A DNA stretch of 64,000 bases from the NCBI GenBank assembly GCA_964347975.1, contig CAYGAY010000008.1:1-64000 (forward strand), written 5' to 3'. The translations under genes were made by a program, and so were the position numbers. This DNA comes from Bin87 sp964347975 (GTDB lineage: Bacteria; Chloroflexota; Dehalococcoidia; Lucifugimonadales; UBA3495). Under the pieces are notes generated by a model. That model was not told the origin of the DNA. It was given only the letters and a program-made list of their open reading frames with translations, and searched no databases. This document shows, piece after piece, positions 43,940-52,926 of this stretch. Position 1 is the first letter of the stretch; each line of letters opens with the position of its first letter.

Positions 43940-45208
43940 ATGGTTACCACGCTGACCGATGATCTCTTCTCCCCGGAAGTGGTCCAGGATCCCTATTCCT
44001 ATTTCGCGCGGATGCGGGAAGAGGACCCAGTGCACTGGAACGCTCCCTACAAGCTATGGGTGATCTCCAAGTACAAGGACTTGGTATGGGTCACCCGGCG
44101 CCCGGAACTGTTCTCGTCCGAGGTGTTCTATCGGGACCCGCTGCCTCCGTACCCCGACATCGACGAGTCCGATATGGGACTCTACGAGTACGTGAAGCAG
44201 TTCTTCGCCCAGTGGTTCATCCAGCATGACCGCCGTGCGGTGAGCGCCTACGAATCGATACGCGAGCACGGCGGTCCCGACCATACCGATATGCGGAAGG
44301 TCATTCACGGCTACTTCAACCCCAAGGCTATGGAATCGTGGCGTCCGCTGGTCCAGTCGGCTATCAACCAGCTCTTGGACGAGGCGGAAGAGCGCGGCCA
44401 CATGGACGTGATGCGCGACTACGCTACCCCACTGCCCCTGCTGGTCATCGCCGCCATGATGGGCATCGAAACCTCCGACCGGCAGTTCATCCGCTCCCTG
44501 GCCGAAAAACTGCTCTTCCTGGGCCGGGGCAACACCGACCGGATGCAACCCTTGACCGAAGGCATCATGGGCTTGCAGGAATACCTGCGCCCCATGGTTT
44601 CGGAGCGCATCAGGAATCCCAACGGTGACCTGCTGGACCGCATGACCGACGCCTACCGGGTCGGCGTGATGGACGAGGAGCAGGTGGTCGCCAACGCCAT
44701 CCTGCTGCTGCTGGCCGGCCACGAGACCACCATCAACCTCATCTGCAACGGCACCCGGGCCTTCATGACCCACCCGGACCAATGGGAACTGATGAAGGCT
44801 GATCCCGAAGGGCGCATGATCCGCGCCACCGAGGAGTGCCTGCGCTACGACCCGCCGGTCAAGTCCATTCAGCGCATCTCCGGCGAGGAGCTTGAGTTCG
44901 GCGGCAAGCAGATCGAGAGGAACCAGCGAATGCGGTGGTTCATCACCGGCGCCAATCGAGACCCCGAGGTCTTTGACCGGCCGGACGACTTCGACATCGA
45001 GCGATACCCCAACCCCCACGTCGCCTTCGGCTCTGGCATCCACCACTGCCTGGGCGCCACACTGGCCCGGTTAGAGGGGCAGGAAGCCTTCAAGACCCTG
45101 GCCCAACGCTTCCCCAATCTCAACCTGGGTTGCGACCCGGACGACCTCACCTACACGTCCAGCATCGCCTTCCGAACGCTGGAGCAGTTGCCGGTGAACC
45201 TGCACTGA
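43940..45208 (+). CDS. Cytochrome P450 (array copy 2)
   Basis: 422 aa, nearly collinear with copy 1. It has LLLAGHETTINLICNG, EECLR and FGSGIHHCLGATLARLEGQE. The segment before helix C is again long (RDPLPPYPDIDESDMGLYEY). Copies 1 and 2 share most motif blocks word for word, so they are recent duplicates; copy 2 lacks the few extra residues copy 1 has near MTDAARMTNAAGKQIMDEEQ. AGAAGGAAGG precedes ATG 43940. It has its own promoter and terminator. Confidence 0.93.
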   Translation: MVTTLTDDLFSPEVVQDPYSYFARMREEDPVHWNAPYKLWVISKYKDLVWVTRRPELFSSEVFYRDPLPPYPDIDESDMGLYEYVKQFFAQWFIQHDRRAVSAYESIREHGGPDHTDMRKVIHGYFNPKAMESWRPLVQSAINQLLDEAEERGHMDVMRDYATPLPLLVIAAMMGIETSDRQFIRSLAEKLLFLGRGNTDRMQPLTEGIMGLQEYLRPMVSERIRNPNGDLLDRMTDAYRVGVMDEEQVVANAILLLLAGHETTINLICNGTRAFMTHPDQWELMKADPEGRMIRATEECLRYDPPVKSIQRISGEELEFGGKQIERNQRMRWFITGANRDPEVFDRPDDFDIERYPNPHVAFGSGIHHCLGATLARLEGQEAFKTLAQRFPNLNLGCDPDDLTYTSSIAFRTLEQLPVNLH

Positions 45209-45237
45209 CCGAACATCGGACCATGCGCGCCGACTAT

Positions 45238-45269
45238 GCCCGGAGGAAGTCCCTCCGGGCATTCTTTTT
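45238..45269 (+). terminator. Terminator after P450 gene 2
   Basis: GCCCGGAGG (45238-45246) pairs with CCTCCGGGC (45252-45260), followed by ATTCTTTTT. Confidence 0.8.
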
Positions 45270-45271
45270 GC

Positions 45272-45300
45272 TTGCGGTGAGCGGTTTGCTCGCCTATAAT
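45272..45300 (+). promoter_or_regulatory. Sigma70-type promoter of P450 gene 3
   Basis: TTGCGG at 45272-45277, a 17-bp spacer, perfect TATAAT at 45295-45300. It starts right after the terminator of gene 2. Confidence 0.7.
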
Positions 45301-45370
45301 CGAGCCATCAAAGCCCGATACCGACGTATTTCGTCGTGAGCCGCACCCGTCTAAACGGAGGTTGCACCAA

Positions 45371-46633
45371 ATGGTCAGCACCATCAACGACAACCCCTTC
45401 TCTCTGGAGGCGATGTACCAGCCCTACGAATTCTTCGCGCGGCTGCGCGAGTGGGAGCCGGTGCATTACAACGAACAGTATGAGGTCTGGATGGTGACCG
45501 ACTGGGAGCACCTGGTCTGGGTCACCCGCCATCCGGAAGTTTTCTCGTCCAGCGTCTTCGCCCGGGATGTTCGTCCGCCGAACCCGCCCATCGACGAAGA
45601 CGACATGGAGATCTATAACTACATCAAGAATTGGCAGGTTTCCCGGTTCATCCAGCACGACCAAAGGCGTTATAACCCGGAAGTCACCGGCCCTGACCAC
45701 GTTGATATGCGTCGGGTGATGCACGGGTACTTCACGCCCAAGTCCATGGAGATGTGGCGTCCCCTGGTGCAAGCCTCCATCACCGAGTTGCTGGATGCCG
45801 TGGAGGAAAAGGGCCGCATGGACGTGATGGCCGACCTGGCCACGCCATTGCCCTTGCTGGTCATCGCCCGGATGTTGGGGATCCCGGACAGCGACCGGCC
45901 CATCATGCGCCGGCTGGCCAAGGACCTGCGTCACCTGAATCGCACCGGTCCCGACCGCATGGGGCCGCTCTCAGAGTCGGTGCAAAACCTGCAAGACTAC
46001 CTGGGCCCATTGGTGGCGGAACGCGTCGCCAATCCCAAAGATGACCTGATCTCCGTGGTAGCCGAAGGCGAGCGCAAGGGCATCTTCAATCGCGACATGG
46101 TGGTCAACAACGTGATGTTGCTCCTGTCAGCTGGCCACGAGACTACCATCAACCTGATCTGCAACGGCACGTTAGCCTTCACCCAGCATCCGGACCAGTG
46201 GGCCAGCCTGAAATCCGATCCCGAAGGCAAGACGGTGCGGGCCACCGAAGAGTGCCTCAGGTATGATTCCCCGGTGAAGTCCATCCAGCGCATCGCTATG
46301 GAGGACATGGAACTCAACGGCCAGGATATCAAGAAGAATGACCGGGTGCGGTGGTTCATCTCCGGCGCCAACCGCGACCCCAAGGTCTTTGACCGGGCCG
46401 ACGATTTTGACATCGAGCGGTACCCCAACATGCACGTGGCCTTCGGCAGCGGCGTGCATCACTGTCTTGGCGCAACGCTGGCCCGGCTGGAAGGGCAGGA
46501 AATCTTCCGCAACCTGGCCAACCGCTTCGACAGCCTGGAGCTTGAAGTGCCCGTTGAGCAGCTGGAGTACGACCAGCTGATTGGCCTGCGGGCGTTGGAA
46601 AGCCTGCCGGTTGCGGTGACCAGCGCACACTAA
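45371..46633 (+). CDS. Cytochrome P450 (array copy 3)
   Basis: 420 aa from ATG 45371, preceded by GGAGG. It has LLSAGHETTINLICNGTLAF, EECLR, and FGSGVHHCLGATLARLEGQE. The N-terminus MVSTINDNPFSLEAMYQPYE and helix-C block GPDHVDMRRVMHGYFTPKSM pair it with copy 4 and separate it from copies 1 and 2. The substrate-facing blocks (WMVTDWEHLVWVTRHPEVFS) differ, suggesting different substrates. It has its own promoter. Confidence 0.93.
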   Translation: MVSTINDNPFSLEAMYQPYEFFARLREWEPVHYNEQYEVWMVTDWEHLVWVTRHPEVFSSSVFARDVRPPNPPIDEDDMEIYNYIKNWQVSRFIQHDQRRYNPEVTGPDHVDMRRVMHGYFTPKSMEMWRPLVQASITELLDAVEEKGRMDVMADLATPLPLLVIARMLGIPDSDRPIMRRLAKDLRHLNRTGPDRMGPLSESVQNLQDYLGPLVAERVANPKDDLISVVAEGERKGIFNRDMVVNNVMLLLSAGHETTINLICNGTLAFTQHPDQWASLKSDPEGKTVRATEECLRYDSPVKSIQRIAMEDMELNGQDIKKNDRVRWFISGANRDPKVFDRADDFDIERYPNMHVAFGSGVHHCLGATLARLEGQEIFRNLANRFDSLELEVPVEQLEYDQLIGLRALESLPVAVTSAH

Positions 46634-46661
46634 TGCGTTCCGCGATTCGTCGCGATCTTTC

Positions 46662-46686
46662 GGGGGCGGGCTTGAAACCCGCCCCT
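46662..46686. repeat. Palindromic intergenic repeat copy
   Basis: GGGGCGGGCTTGAAACCCGC then CCCT; close to the copy at 18511, including the central TTGAAA. It lies between P450 genes 3 and 4. Confidence 0.55.
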
Positions 46687-46687
46687 A

Positions 46688-46716
46688 CTGCATATCTCGG
46701 GGAAATCGGTTATAAT
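46688..46716 (+). promoter_or_regulatory. Possible promoter of P450 gene 4
   Basis: Perfect TATAAT at 46711-46716; the -35 region (CTGCAT at the expected spacing) is poor. Confidence 0.35.
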
Positions 46717-46786
46717 CGGCGCATCTGAGGTAGCCGGATCGCTGCCGGCCCCACGGTCCAACACGTTCCGCCGGAGGTTTCAACCA

Positions 46787-48061
46787 ATGGTCAGCACTTT
46801 CAACGATAACCCCTTTTCGCTGGAAGCGATTTACAAGCCCTACGATTTCTACAATCGTCTGCGCGATTTCCAGCCGGTGTACTACAACGAGGAATTCGAG
46901 GTCTGGATGGTAACCTCGTGGGAGCACATTGTCTGGGTGACGCGGCACCCGGAGGCGTTTTCCTCCAGCGTGTACGCCCGCGACGTGCGGCCGCCAAACC
47001 CGCCTATTGATGAAGACGACATGGAACTGTACAACTTCATCAAGAAGTGGCAGGTTTCCCGGTTCATCCAGCACGACCAGCGACGACACCATCCGGACCT
47101 GTCCGGCCCCGACCATGTGGATATGCGCCGGGTGATGCACGGCTACTTTACTCCCAAGTCCATCGAGATGTGGCGGCCCCTGGTGCAGTCGGCCATTGAC
47201 GAACTGCTGGACGTCGTGGCAGAGAAGGGGCGGATGGACGTGATGGCCGACTTAGCTACGCCCCTGCCCTTGCTGGTGATTGCCCGTATGCTCGGCATTC
47301 CCGACAGCGAGCGGCCCCGGCTGCGCGAACTGGCGAAGGACCTGCGCTTCCTCAACCGCGAGGGTCCCGACCGCATGAAGCCGCTGAGCCAGGCGGTACA
47401 GAACTTGCAGGACTTCATCGCGCCCATGGTCGAGGATCGGGTGAACAACCCCGCGAAGTTCGACTCCCTGGACCTGATGATGGTGGTGTCCGAGGGCGAG
47501 CGCCAGGGCATATTCACGCGGGACCAAACCATCAACAACGTGATGCTGCTGCTGTCGGCCGGACACGAGACCACGATCAACCTCATTTGCAACGGTACGC
47601 TGGCCTTCACCCAGCACCCGGACCAGTGGGCCATCCTCAAGTCGGACCCCGAAGGGAAGACGGTGCGCGCCACTGAAGAGTGCCTGCGCTACGACTCCCC
47701 GGTTCGGTCCATCCAGCGGATCGCCACGGACGACATCGAACTGAACGATCAGATGATCAAGAAGAACGACCGGGTGCGGTGGTTCATCCCCGGCGCTAAC
47801 CGGGACCCCAAGGTCTTTGACCGCGCGGATGACTTTGACATCGAGCGGTATCCCAATCCCCACGTCGCCTTCGGCAGTGGGGTCCACCACTGCTTGGGCG
47901 CCACGTTGGCCCGCCTGGAGGGACAGGAGATCTTCCGCAACCTGGCCAACCGGTTCGATAACATCGAACTGGAGATCCCGGTGGAACAGGTCGAGTACGA
48001 CCGTGTCCTCACCTTCCGCGCCGTGGAAAGCCTGCCGGTTACGGTGACCAGCGCACGCTAG
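46787..48061 (+). CDS. Cytochrome P450 (array copy 4)
   Basis: 424 aa. I-helix LLSAGHETTINLICNGTLAF, K-helix EECLR, heme loop FGSGVHHCLGATLARLEGQE. It is closest to copy 3 (shared MVST-NDNPFSLEA start and IQHDQRR block) but has a four-residue longer segment near NPAKFDSLDLMMVVSEGERQ. CGGAGG precedes ATG 46787. A terminator follows. Confidence 0.93.
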   Translation: MVSTFNDNPFSLEAIYKPYDFYNRLRDFQPVYYNEEFEVWMVTSWEHIVWVTRHPEAFSSSVYARDVRPPNPPIDEDDMELYNFIKKWQVSRFIQHDQRRHHPDLSGPDHVDMRRVMHGYFTPKSIEMWRPLVQSAIDELLDVVAEKGRMDVMADLATPLPLLVIARMLGIPDSERPRLRELAKDLRFLNREGPDRMKPLSQAVQNLQDFIAPMVEDRVNNPAKFDSLDLMMVVSEGERQGIFTRDQTINNVMLLLSAGHETTINLICNGTLAFTQHPDQWAILKSDPEGKTVRATEECLRYDSPVRSIQRIATDDIELNDQMIKKNDRVRWFIPGANRDPKVFDRADDFDIERYPNPHVAFGSGVHHCLGATLARLEGQEIFRNLANRFDNIELEIPVEQVEYDRVLTFRAVESLPVTVTSAR

Positions 48062-48085
48062 TCTCCGTAGTCCGCAAACGCGCCC

Positions 48086-48132
48086 AAGACGGAGCCGGCG
48101 GTCGCGAGAGTGGCTGCCGGGCTTCGTCTTTT
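48086..48132 (+). terminator. Terminator after P450 gene 4
   Basis: AAGACG...GCCGGCGGTC pairs imperfectly with GGCTGCCGGGC...CGTCTT, followed by TTC; a long GC-rich stem with small bulges. Confidence 0.6.
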
Positions 48133-48212
48133 CAGTTGGTGACGGTTTGAATTGTTGCACTGCTTATGATAATTTTGACGGCGAATTGGCCCGCCGCCGG
48201 AGGGGTTCAGAT

Positions 48213-49442
48213 ATGCCTGCCAACATCCACGATGACTTGTTCGCGCCGGAGGCCATTCAGGATCCTTACGCCTATTTCGGCGCGCTCCGTTCTGAAGCGC
48301 CTGTCCATTGGAACGCGCAGTACCGGATGTGGGTTGTGACCAGCTACGAGCGGTTGGTCTGGACGGCGCGCCATCCCGAGTACTTCTCTTCGGAAGTTGC
48401 GCTGCGTGATACCCGGCCGCCGGCCCCGTCCATACCGGAAGAGGATATGGAGCTATTCGGCGCGGTGCGCAACTGGATGGCCGCCCGCTTCACCCAGAAC
48501 GACGGAGCGAAACACATAGAGAAGCGCAAGGTAGTCCACGGGTACTTCACGCCCAAAGCTATGGAAACCTGGCGTCCCCTGGTGCGGCAGACGGTGAACG
48601 ATCTGTTGGATGACCTGCAAGGGGCGGGGCGCATGGACGTAATGCACGACTTCGCCACGCCGCTAACCTACAGCATCATCGCCGGCCTGATGGACATACC
48701 GCCCAGCGACCGGGCCTTCGTCAAGGAACTATGCGGGAGGATGTGCGGGTTTGACGGCAACCAGCCTGACCGCATACGTATGTTCGCCGAAGGCGTACAA
48801 GCCGTGACCGACTACCTGGCGCCCATCGTGGCCGAGCGGGTGCGGGATCCCGGAGATGACCTGCTGTCCGTCATCTGCAAAGGCGAAATAATGGGCGCCT
48901 ACACCCGAGATGAAGTCTTGGCCAACGCCCTGCTTCTTTTGACAGCCGGTCACGAGACCACCAACGACCTGATCGCCAACGGTGTGCTGGCATTTGCACA
49001 ACATTCCGACCAGTTCAACCTGCTTCGGACCGATCCAGACGCCCACATCGTCAACGCCGTGGAAGAGGTCCTGCGCTACGACTCGCCGCTGAAGTCTGTG
49101 CAGCGCATCGCGACCCAGGACGTTGACATGGGCGACGGGCAACAGGTCGGCAAGGACGACCGGGTGCGTTGGGTTATCTCATCGGCCAACCGGGACCCGG
49201 AGATCTTCGAGAATCCCGACGACCTGGACATCACCCGCAACCCCAACCCCCACGTTTCCTTTGGCAGCGGCGTCCACCACTGCCTCGGAGCAACGCTGGC
49301 CAGGTTGGAGGGGCAGGAAGCCTTCGCCGAGTTGGCTCGCCGGTTTGAAGGATTCCAGCTGGAAACTGCTCCCGAGGAACTGGAATACCTGCCCAGCGTA
49401 GGCCAACGCACTCTGCTCAACCTGCCGGTCGCAACCCGCTAG
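48213..49442 (+). CDS. Cytochrome P450 (array copy 5, divergent)
   Basis: 409 aa from ATG 48213, preceded by GGAGGGG. It is the most divergent copy: I-helix LLTAGHETTNDLIANGVLAF, K-helix EEVLR, heme loop FGSGVHHCLGATLARLEGQE. The helix-C region is shorter (DGAKHIEKRKVVHGYFTPKA) and lacks the GPDHxDMR form of copies 1-4. A ferredoxin gene follows by 68 bp on the same strand, so this copy is probably co-transcribed with the electron donor. Confidence 0.92.
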   Translation: MPANIHDDLFAPEAIQDPYAYFGALRSEAPVHWNAQYRMWVVTSYERLVWTARHPEYFSSEVALRDTRPPAPSIPEEDMELFGAVRNWMAARFTQNDGAKHIEKRKVVHGYFTPKAMETWRPLVRQTVNDLLDDLQGAGRMDVMHDFATPLTYSIIAGLMDIPPSDRAFVKELCGRMCGFDGNQPDRIRMFAEGVQAVTDYLAPIVAERVRDPGDDLLSVICKGEIMGAYTRDEVLANALLLLTAGHETTNDLIANGVLAFAQHSDQFNLLRTDPDAHIVNAVEEVLRYDSPLKSVQRIATQDVDMGDGQQVGKDDRVRWVISSANRDPEIFENPDDLDITRNPNPHVSFGSGVHHCLGATLARLEGQEAFAELARRFEGFQLETAPEELEYLPSVGQRTLLNLPVATR

Positions 49443-49510
49443 CCGCCGGCGCCGCTTTCATTACTCGCAACACGCTAAATTCGTCTGACCACCACGAGGA
49501 GGTTACCCCA

Positions 49511-49735
49511 ATGGCCCGACAGTTGAAGATTACCGTGGACTACAACGTTTGCGTGGGCAACGCCATGTGCGAAACCTTCGCGGTCAACACGTTCGGCCTC
49601 AACGAAGACCGTCAGTCCTACGTGAAGGACCCGGCCGGCGATCCTGAGGAAACTATCCTGGAAGCCGCCGAAAATTGCCCGGTGACCGCCATCACGGTGG
49701 AGGACGCTGAGACCGGGGAGATCCTCTTCCCGTAG
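49511..49735 (+). CDS. [3Fe-4S]-type P450 ferredoxin
   Basis: 74 aa. It has C14-x5-C20-x35-C56-P, three cluster ligands as in [3Fe-4S] ferredoxins of actinobacterial P450 systems (VDYNVCVGNAMC, then AENCPVTAITVED). It passes single electrons from a reductase to a P450. A ribosome site GAGGAGG precedes ATG 49511. It follows P450 copy 5 and could serve all five. No reductase gene is in the window. Confidence 0.9.
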   Translation: MARQLKITVDYNVCVGNAMCETFAVNTFGLNEDRQSYVKDPAGDPEETILEAAENCPVTAITVEDAETGEILFP

Positions 49736-49758
49736 CCTCAATCGAAGTTGGCTTGTCT

Positions 49759-49783
49759 AGGGGCGAATGATTATTCGCCCTTA
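49759..49783. repeat. Palindromic repeat overlapping a stop codon
   Basis: AGGGGCGAATGATTATTCGC then CCTTA, between the convergent ferredoxin and LLM genes; it covers the stop of the minus-strand gene and could terminate both. Confidence 0.5.
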
Positions 49784-50782
49784 CATTTTGGCAATCACGT
49801 CCTCGCCAAAACGCTGGATTATGTCGCCCGGGTCATGGCTGATGGCGGTGATTTGCAGCACATCAACTCCGGCGCCGCCGATCTGCGCTACCTTGGCGCG
49901 ACATTCCTCGGGCGTGCCGACCACGGCGAAGCGGTCAGCCAGGTAATCGGTGACGCCGAACTCGTCGGTTATGGCGGCGTTGCGAGTGTCGCCGACCTGT
50001 TCATGTTCGGCGGGCACATATTCGCCCTGAATGGCCATCATGGCTTCCTGCATCTCTTCGGGCACGTGCTTGCCTTCCAGAGTGAAACGGAAGGCGTGGT
50101 GCGCGCTGGCGGCCAGGGCCATCTTGATTTCAGCAATGGCCGCGTCGTGGTCGGCGGCGATGTTGCATTTGGCGAAAGCCCAGATCTCCGTTGATCCCAG
50201 GGGTTTGCCGACGTTCCATTCGCCGGCCCGAACGTGGGCCACCGTGTCCTCGAGAATCTCCGGTGTCAGCCCGGTATGAATCATGGCGCGGTCGGCGATC
50301 TCACCGGCGATGCGCAGGGTGCGCGGCCCTTCGGCGGACAGCATAATGGGCGCCGGGCCGGCGCTCCATCGCACGTGGCCCTCTCGCCCAAAGTATTCGG
50401 CGGTTTCGCCGGACATGAAGGAACGCACCGCGCCGACGTACTCACGCAACGCGGCGAGCCGAGCCGGTCGCAAGCCCACGTTCAGGATGGCGGAGTCTCC
50501 GGTGCCGATGCCGAGGAACGCCCGGCCACCGGAAAGCTCCTGTAGCGACGCGATGGCGGAGGCAGTAACCGCCGGGTGTCGGGTCAAAGGGTTGGTGACC
50601 GATGGCCCCAGGTGGACCCGTTCGGTTTCCATCGCGGCCACCGTCAGGGAGACGAACAACTCGCGGAAAAGCGATTGGGAATCGGCGACGCCGATGTAAT
50701 CAAAACCGACTGATTCCGCCAGACGCGCGTGGCGGCGGAAAGATTCGTAGGACGATGGCAGAAGAGTTACGCCGTATTTCAT
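49781..50782 (-). CDS. LLM-class F420-dependent oxidoreductase
   Basis: 333 aa. It has MKYGVTLLPSSYESFRRHAR, VGFDYIGVADSQSLFRELFV, LGPSVTNPLTRHPAVTASAI and LSGGRAFLGIGTGDSAILNV; the TGDSAI loop is typical of the 5,10-methylene-H4MPT reductase-like F420 branch. The C-terminal VGTPEECRAKVAQIGGAGVD block is also typical. Substrate unknown. It is the fourth luciferase-fold gene of the window. Confidence 0.87.
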   Translation of the reverse strand: MKYGVTLLPSSYESFRRHARLAESVGFDYIGVADSQSLFRELFVSLTVAAMETERVHLGPSVTNPLTRHPAVTASAIASLQELSGGRAFLGIGTGDSAILNVGLRPARLAALREYVGAVRSFMSGETAEYFGREGHVRWSAGPAPIMLSAEGPRTLRIAGEIADRAMIHTGLTPEILEDTVAHVRAGEWNVGKPLGSTEIWAFAKCNIAADHDAAIAEIKMALAASAHHAFRFTLEGKHVPEEMQEAMMAIQGEYVPAEHEQVGDTRNAAITDEFGVTDYLADRFAVVGTPEECRAKVAQIGGAGVDVLQITAISHDPGDIIQRFGEDVIAKM

Positions 50783-50799
50783 GGTATGGCATCCCCGGG

Positions 50800-51489
50800 C
50801 TACTGGGAGTCCTGCAAACGCTGGAGCTGGGCTTCTAATTCTCTGACGCGGGCTTCAGCGGCAATTCGTCGGTCGGCTTCCTGGTAGTGGGTGGGCAGGT
50901 ATCCGGTTGCCGGGTCGTACCAGCGGAGGTGCCCGTATTCCCAGCAGACATACAGGCCCAGGGCGTTGCTGTAACCCCAATGCCGAGCGTGGCCGACCTC
51001 AATCACGGGGATCGCCTCGTACCGTCCACTAACCAGCCGGTCGCCGGCCAAGTTGACGCTGTAAAACCGGCCGTCAGTGTCGTCAAAACGCCAGTATTCG
51101 GTCACTCCGTAGCCGGCGTAGCCGTCGCGTTTGTCGGTTTCGTCCCGGCGGGCGGTGCTCCGCGAGGCAATCTCCATCACAAAGTCCGGCGGTTTGCCAT
51201 GATAGTCGATGGAGTAACCGTTCTCGGCGATGATGGTAGCGACTTCAACATTGAAAGCAACCAGCAAGTCGGGAGACAGCAAGCCCAATCGTTGGCTGAC
51301 GTCCCAGCCGATGGGAAACTCGCTGAGCACGGCAGTAGTGTCGGGCGCGCCGAGATGGAGGCTGATGGCCGGGATGAAGCCGGGCTCGTTGAGATGGATG
51401 AGGTTCTGCATATCCGCTTTGGGAGTGTCCGGGAACCGGCCGGCCGGCGTCGCGTCGGCCGGCGGTGAAACAACGGGTTTGGTGGTCAT
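50800..51489 (-). CDS. Uma2 family endonuclease with coiled-coil tail (copy 4)
   Basis: 229 aa. It has LLSPDLLVAFNVEVATIIAE (P-D), PPDFVMEIASRSTARRDETD (Glu) and YAGYGVTEYWRFDDTDGRFY. The tail RWYDPATGYLPTHYQEADRR leads to a coiled coil ending LEAQLQRLQDSQ, the same long subtype as copy 3. It lies 17 bp upstream of the LLM gene, on the same strand. Confidence 0.85.
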   Translation of the reverse strand: MTTKPVVSPPADATPAGRFPDTPKADMQNLIHLNEPGFIPAISLHLGAPDTTAVLSEFPIGWDVSQRLGLLSPDLLVAFNVEVATIIAENGYSIDYHGKPPDFVMEIASRSTARRDETDKRDGYAGYGVTEYWRFDDTDGRFYSVNLAGDRLVSGRYEAIPVIEVGHARHWGYSNALGLYVCWEYGHLRWYDPATGYLPTHYQEADRRIAAEARVRELEAQLQRLQDSQ

Positions 51490-51543
51490 GGTGGGCCTCG
51501 CCGGATAACCGGATAAAACGAGCGTCAGCGTTGGCGGACGGTT

Positions 51544-51732
51544 TCACCCGCCGCCCGTCCAAGTCTGCGTCCGCGCCATGTCAATGGTCGTTTGGACGGT
51601 GAGGTTGTGCCCGGCCTGGTTTTGGGAGCGGGCCAGCTCCCGCCGGCGGCGCGCCTGTTCCGTATCTATATGCGGCGTATCGGCGCCTATGCGTGCCCGT
51701 ACCCGCCGGATGATGTCAACCAGACACCCCAT
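51544..51732 (-). CDS. Possible small protein downstream of aroC
   Basis: 62 aa ORF starting 6 bp after the aroC stop and ending before Uma2. It has an N-terminal VDIIRRVRARIGADTPHI helix and a basic middle. It lacks a clear Shine-Dalgarno and I recognise no family. It may simply be a chance ORF. Confidence 0.3.
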   Translation of the reverse strand: MGCLVDIIRRVRARIGADTPHIDTEQARRRRELARSQNQAGHNLTVQTTIDMARTQTWTGGG

Positions 51733-51738
51733 TATTTA

Positions 51739-52926
51739 TCAGCTGTACCGCAGGCGCGGCCCTACCGTGGCCTGATACCCCTCAAAGTTGCGTTTGGTTT
51801 CGGGGATGCTGTCACCGCCGAATTTCTCCATGAAGGCGTCGGCGAGGACGAGAGCGACCATGGCTTCGCCGATGACGCCGGCGGGCGGGGCCTGGCACAC
51901 GTCGCTGCGCTCGAAGTGAGCCTGTACCGGCTCGCCCGTGTCCAGGTCAACGGAAGGGAGCGGGTTATGGAGGGTGGCGATGGGCTTGATGACGAAGCGG
52001 GCCACCAGGGGCGGGCCGCTGGTCATGCCCCCCTCGGTGCCGCCGGCCCGGTTGGTCTGGCGCTGCCAGGGACGGTCGGGGTCGGTGACGGGTTCAATGA
52101 CGTCCTGGAACTCGGAACCCCAGCGGTCCAGCAACTCCCAGCCGGGGCCGATGCTGACGGCTTTCACGGCGTTGATGCTCATGAGCGCCTGGGCCACCTT
52201 GGCGTCGATCTTACGGTCCCAATGAACGTGGGAACCCAAACCGATGGGGACGTTTTCTGCAATCACCTCGACGCTGCCGCCCACCGTGTCCCCGGCTTCC
52301 CTGGCGGCGTCCACCTCGGCCATCATCAACTCGGCGGCGTCAGGGTCGGCGCAATGGACTGGCGATTCCTCCACCGCGTCCCAGTCGATGGCATCGTGCT
52401 CGGGCGGGTTCGCCGGCACGCGGCCAATGGATATGACGTGGCTGTGCAGGACGATACCGAACTCTTCCAGCAGCCGCATGGCCACAGCGCCGGCAGCGAC
52501 CCGCCCGGCCGTTTCTCGCGCCGATGCCCGTTCCAGGGAGTTGCGGACGTCGTGAAAGCCGTATTTCATCGCGCCGGGCAGGTCGGCATGGCCGGGGCGG
52601 ATGCGGGTGACGCGGCGGTTGCGCCCTTCCTGGGACGGGTTTTCCACGTACTCCACGGCCATGGCGTCCTGCCAGTTGACCCAATCACGGTTTTCGATGA
52701 GCATACCGATGGGGCTGCCCAGGGTATAGCCGTGGCGCACGCCGGTCTGGATATGGGCGTGGTCGCGCTCAATCTGCTGGCGACCGCCCCGCCCGTAGCC
52801 CCGCTGGCGACGGCCCAGGTGGTGGGCGATGTATTCCTCGTCCAGGGGCAGGTAAGCGGGCACGCCCTCCATAATTATCATCAGACCTTGCCCGTGGGAC
52901 TCGCCCGCCGTGAACCACCGTATCAT
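51739..52926 (-). CDS. aroC: Chorismate synthase
   Basis: 395 aa from ATG 52926, where the family N-terminus MIRWFTAGESHGQGLMIIME begins. It has RRQRGYGRGGRQQIERDHAH (FMN and phosphate binding), TLGSPIGMLIENRD, RPGHADLPGAMKYGFHDVRN and SIGRVP. It converts EPSP to chorismate with reduced FMN. It lies directly downstream of aroE in the same orientation. Confidence 0.95.
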   Translation of the reverse strand: MIRWFTAGESHGQGLMIIMEGVPAYLPLDEEYIAHHLGRRQRGYGRGGRQQIERDHAHIQTGVRHGYTLGSPIGMLIENRDWVNWQDAMAVEYVENPSQEGRNRRVTRIRPGHADLPGAMKYGFHDVRNSLERASARETAGRVAAGAVAMRLLEEFGIVLHSHVISIGRVPANPPEHDAIDWDAVEESPVHCADPDAAELMMAEVDAAREAGDTVGGSVEVIAENVPIGLGSHVHWDRKIDAKVAQALMSINAVKAVSIGPGWELLDRWGSEFQDVIEPVTDPDRPWQRQTNRAGGTEGGMTSGPPLVARFVIKPIATLHNPLPSVDLDTGEPVQAHFERSDVCQAPPAGVIGEAMVALVLADAFMEKFGGDSIPETKRNFEGYQATVGPRLRYS

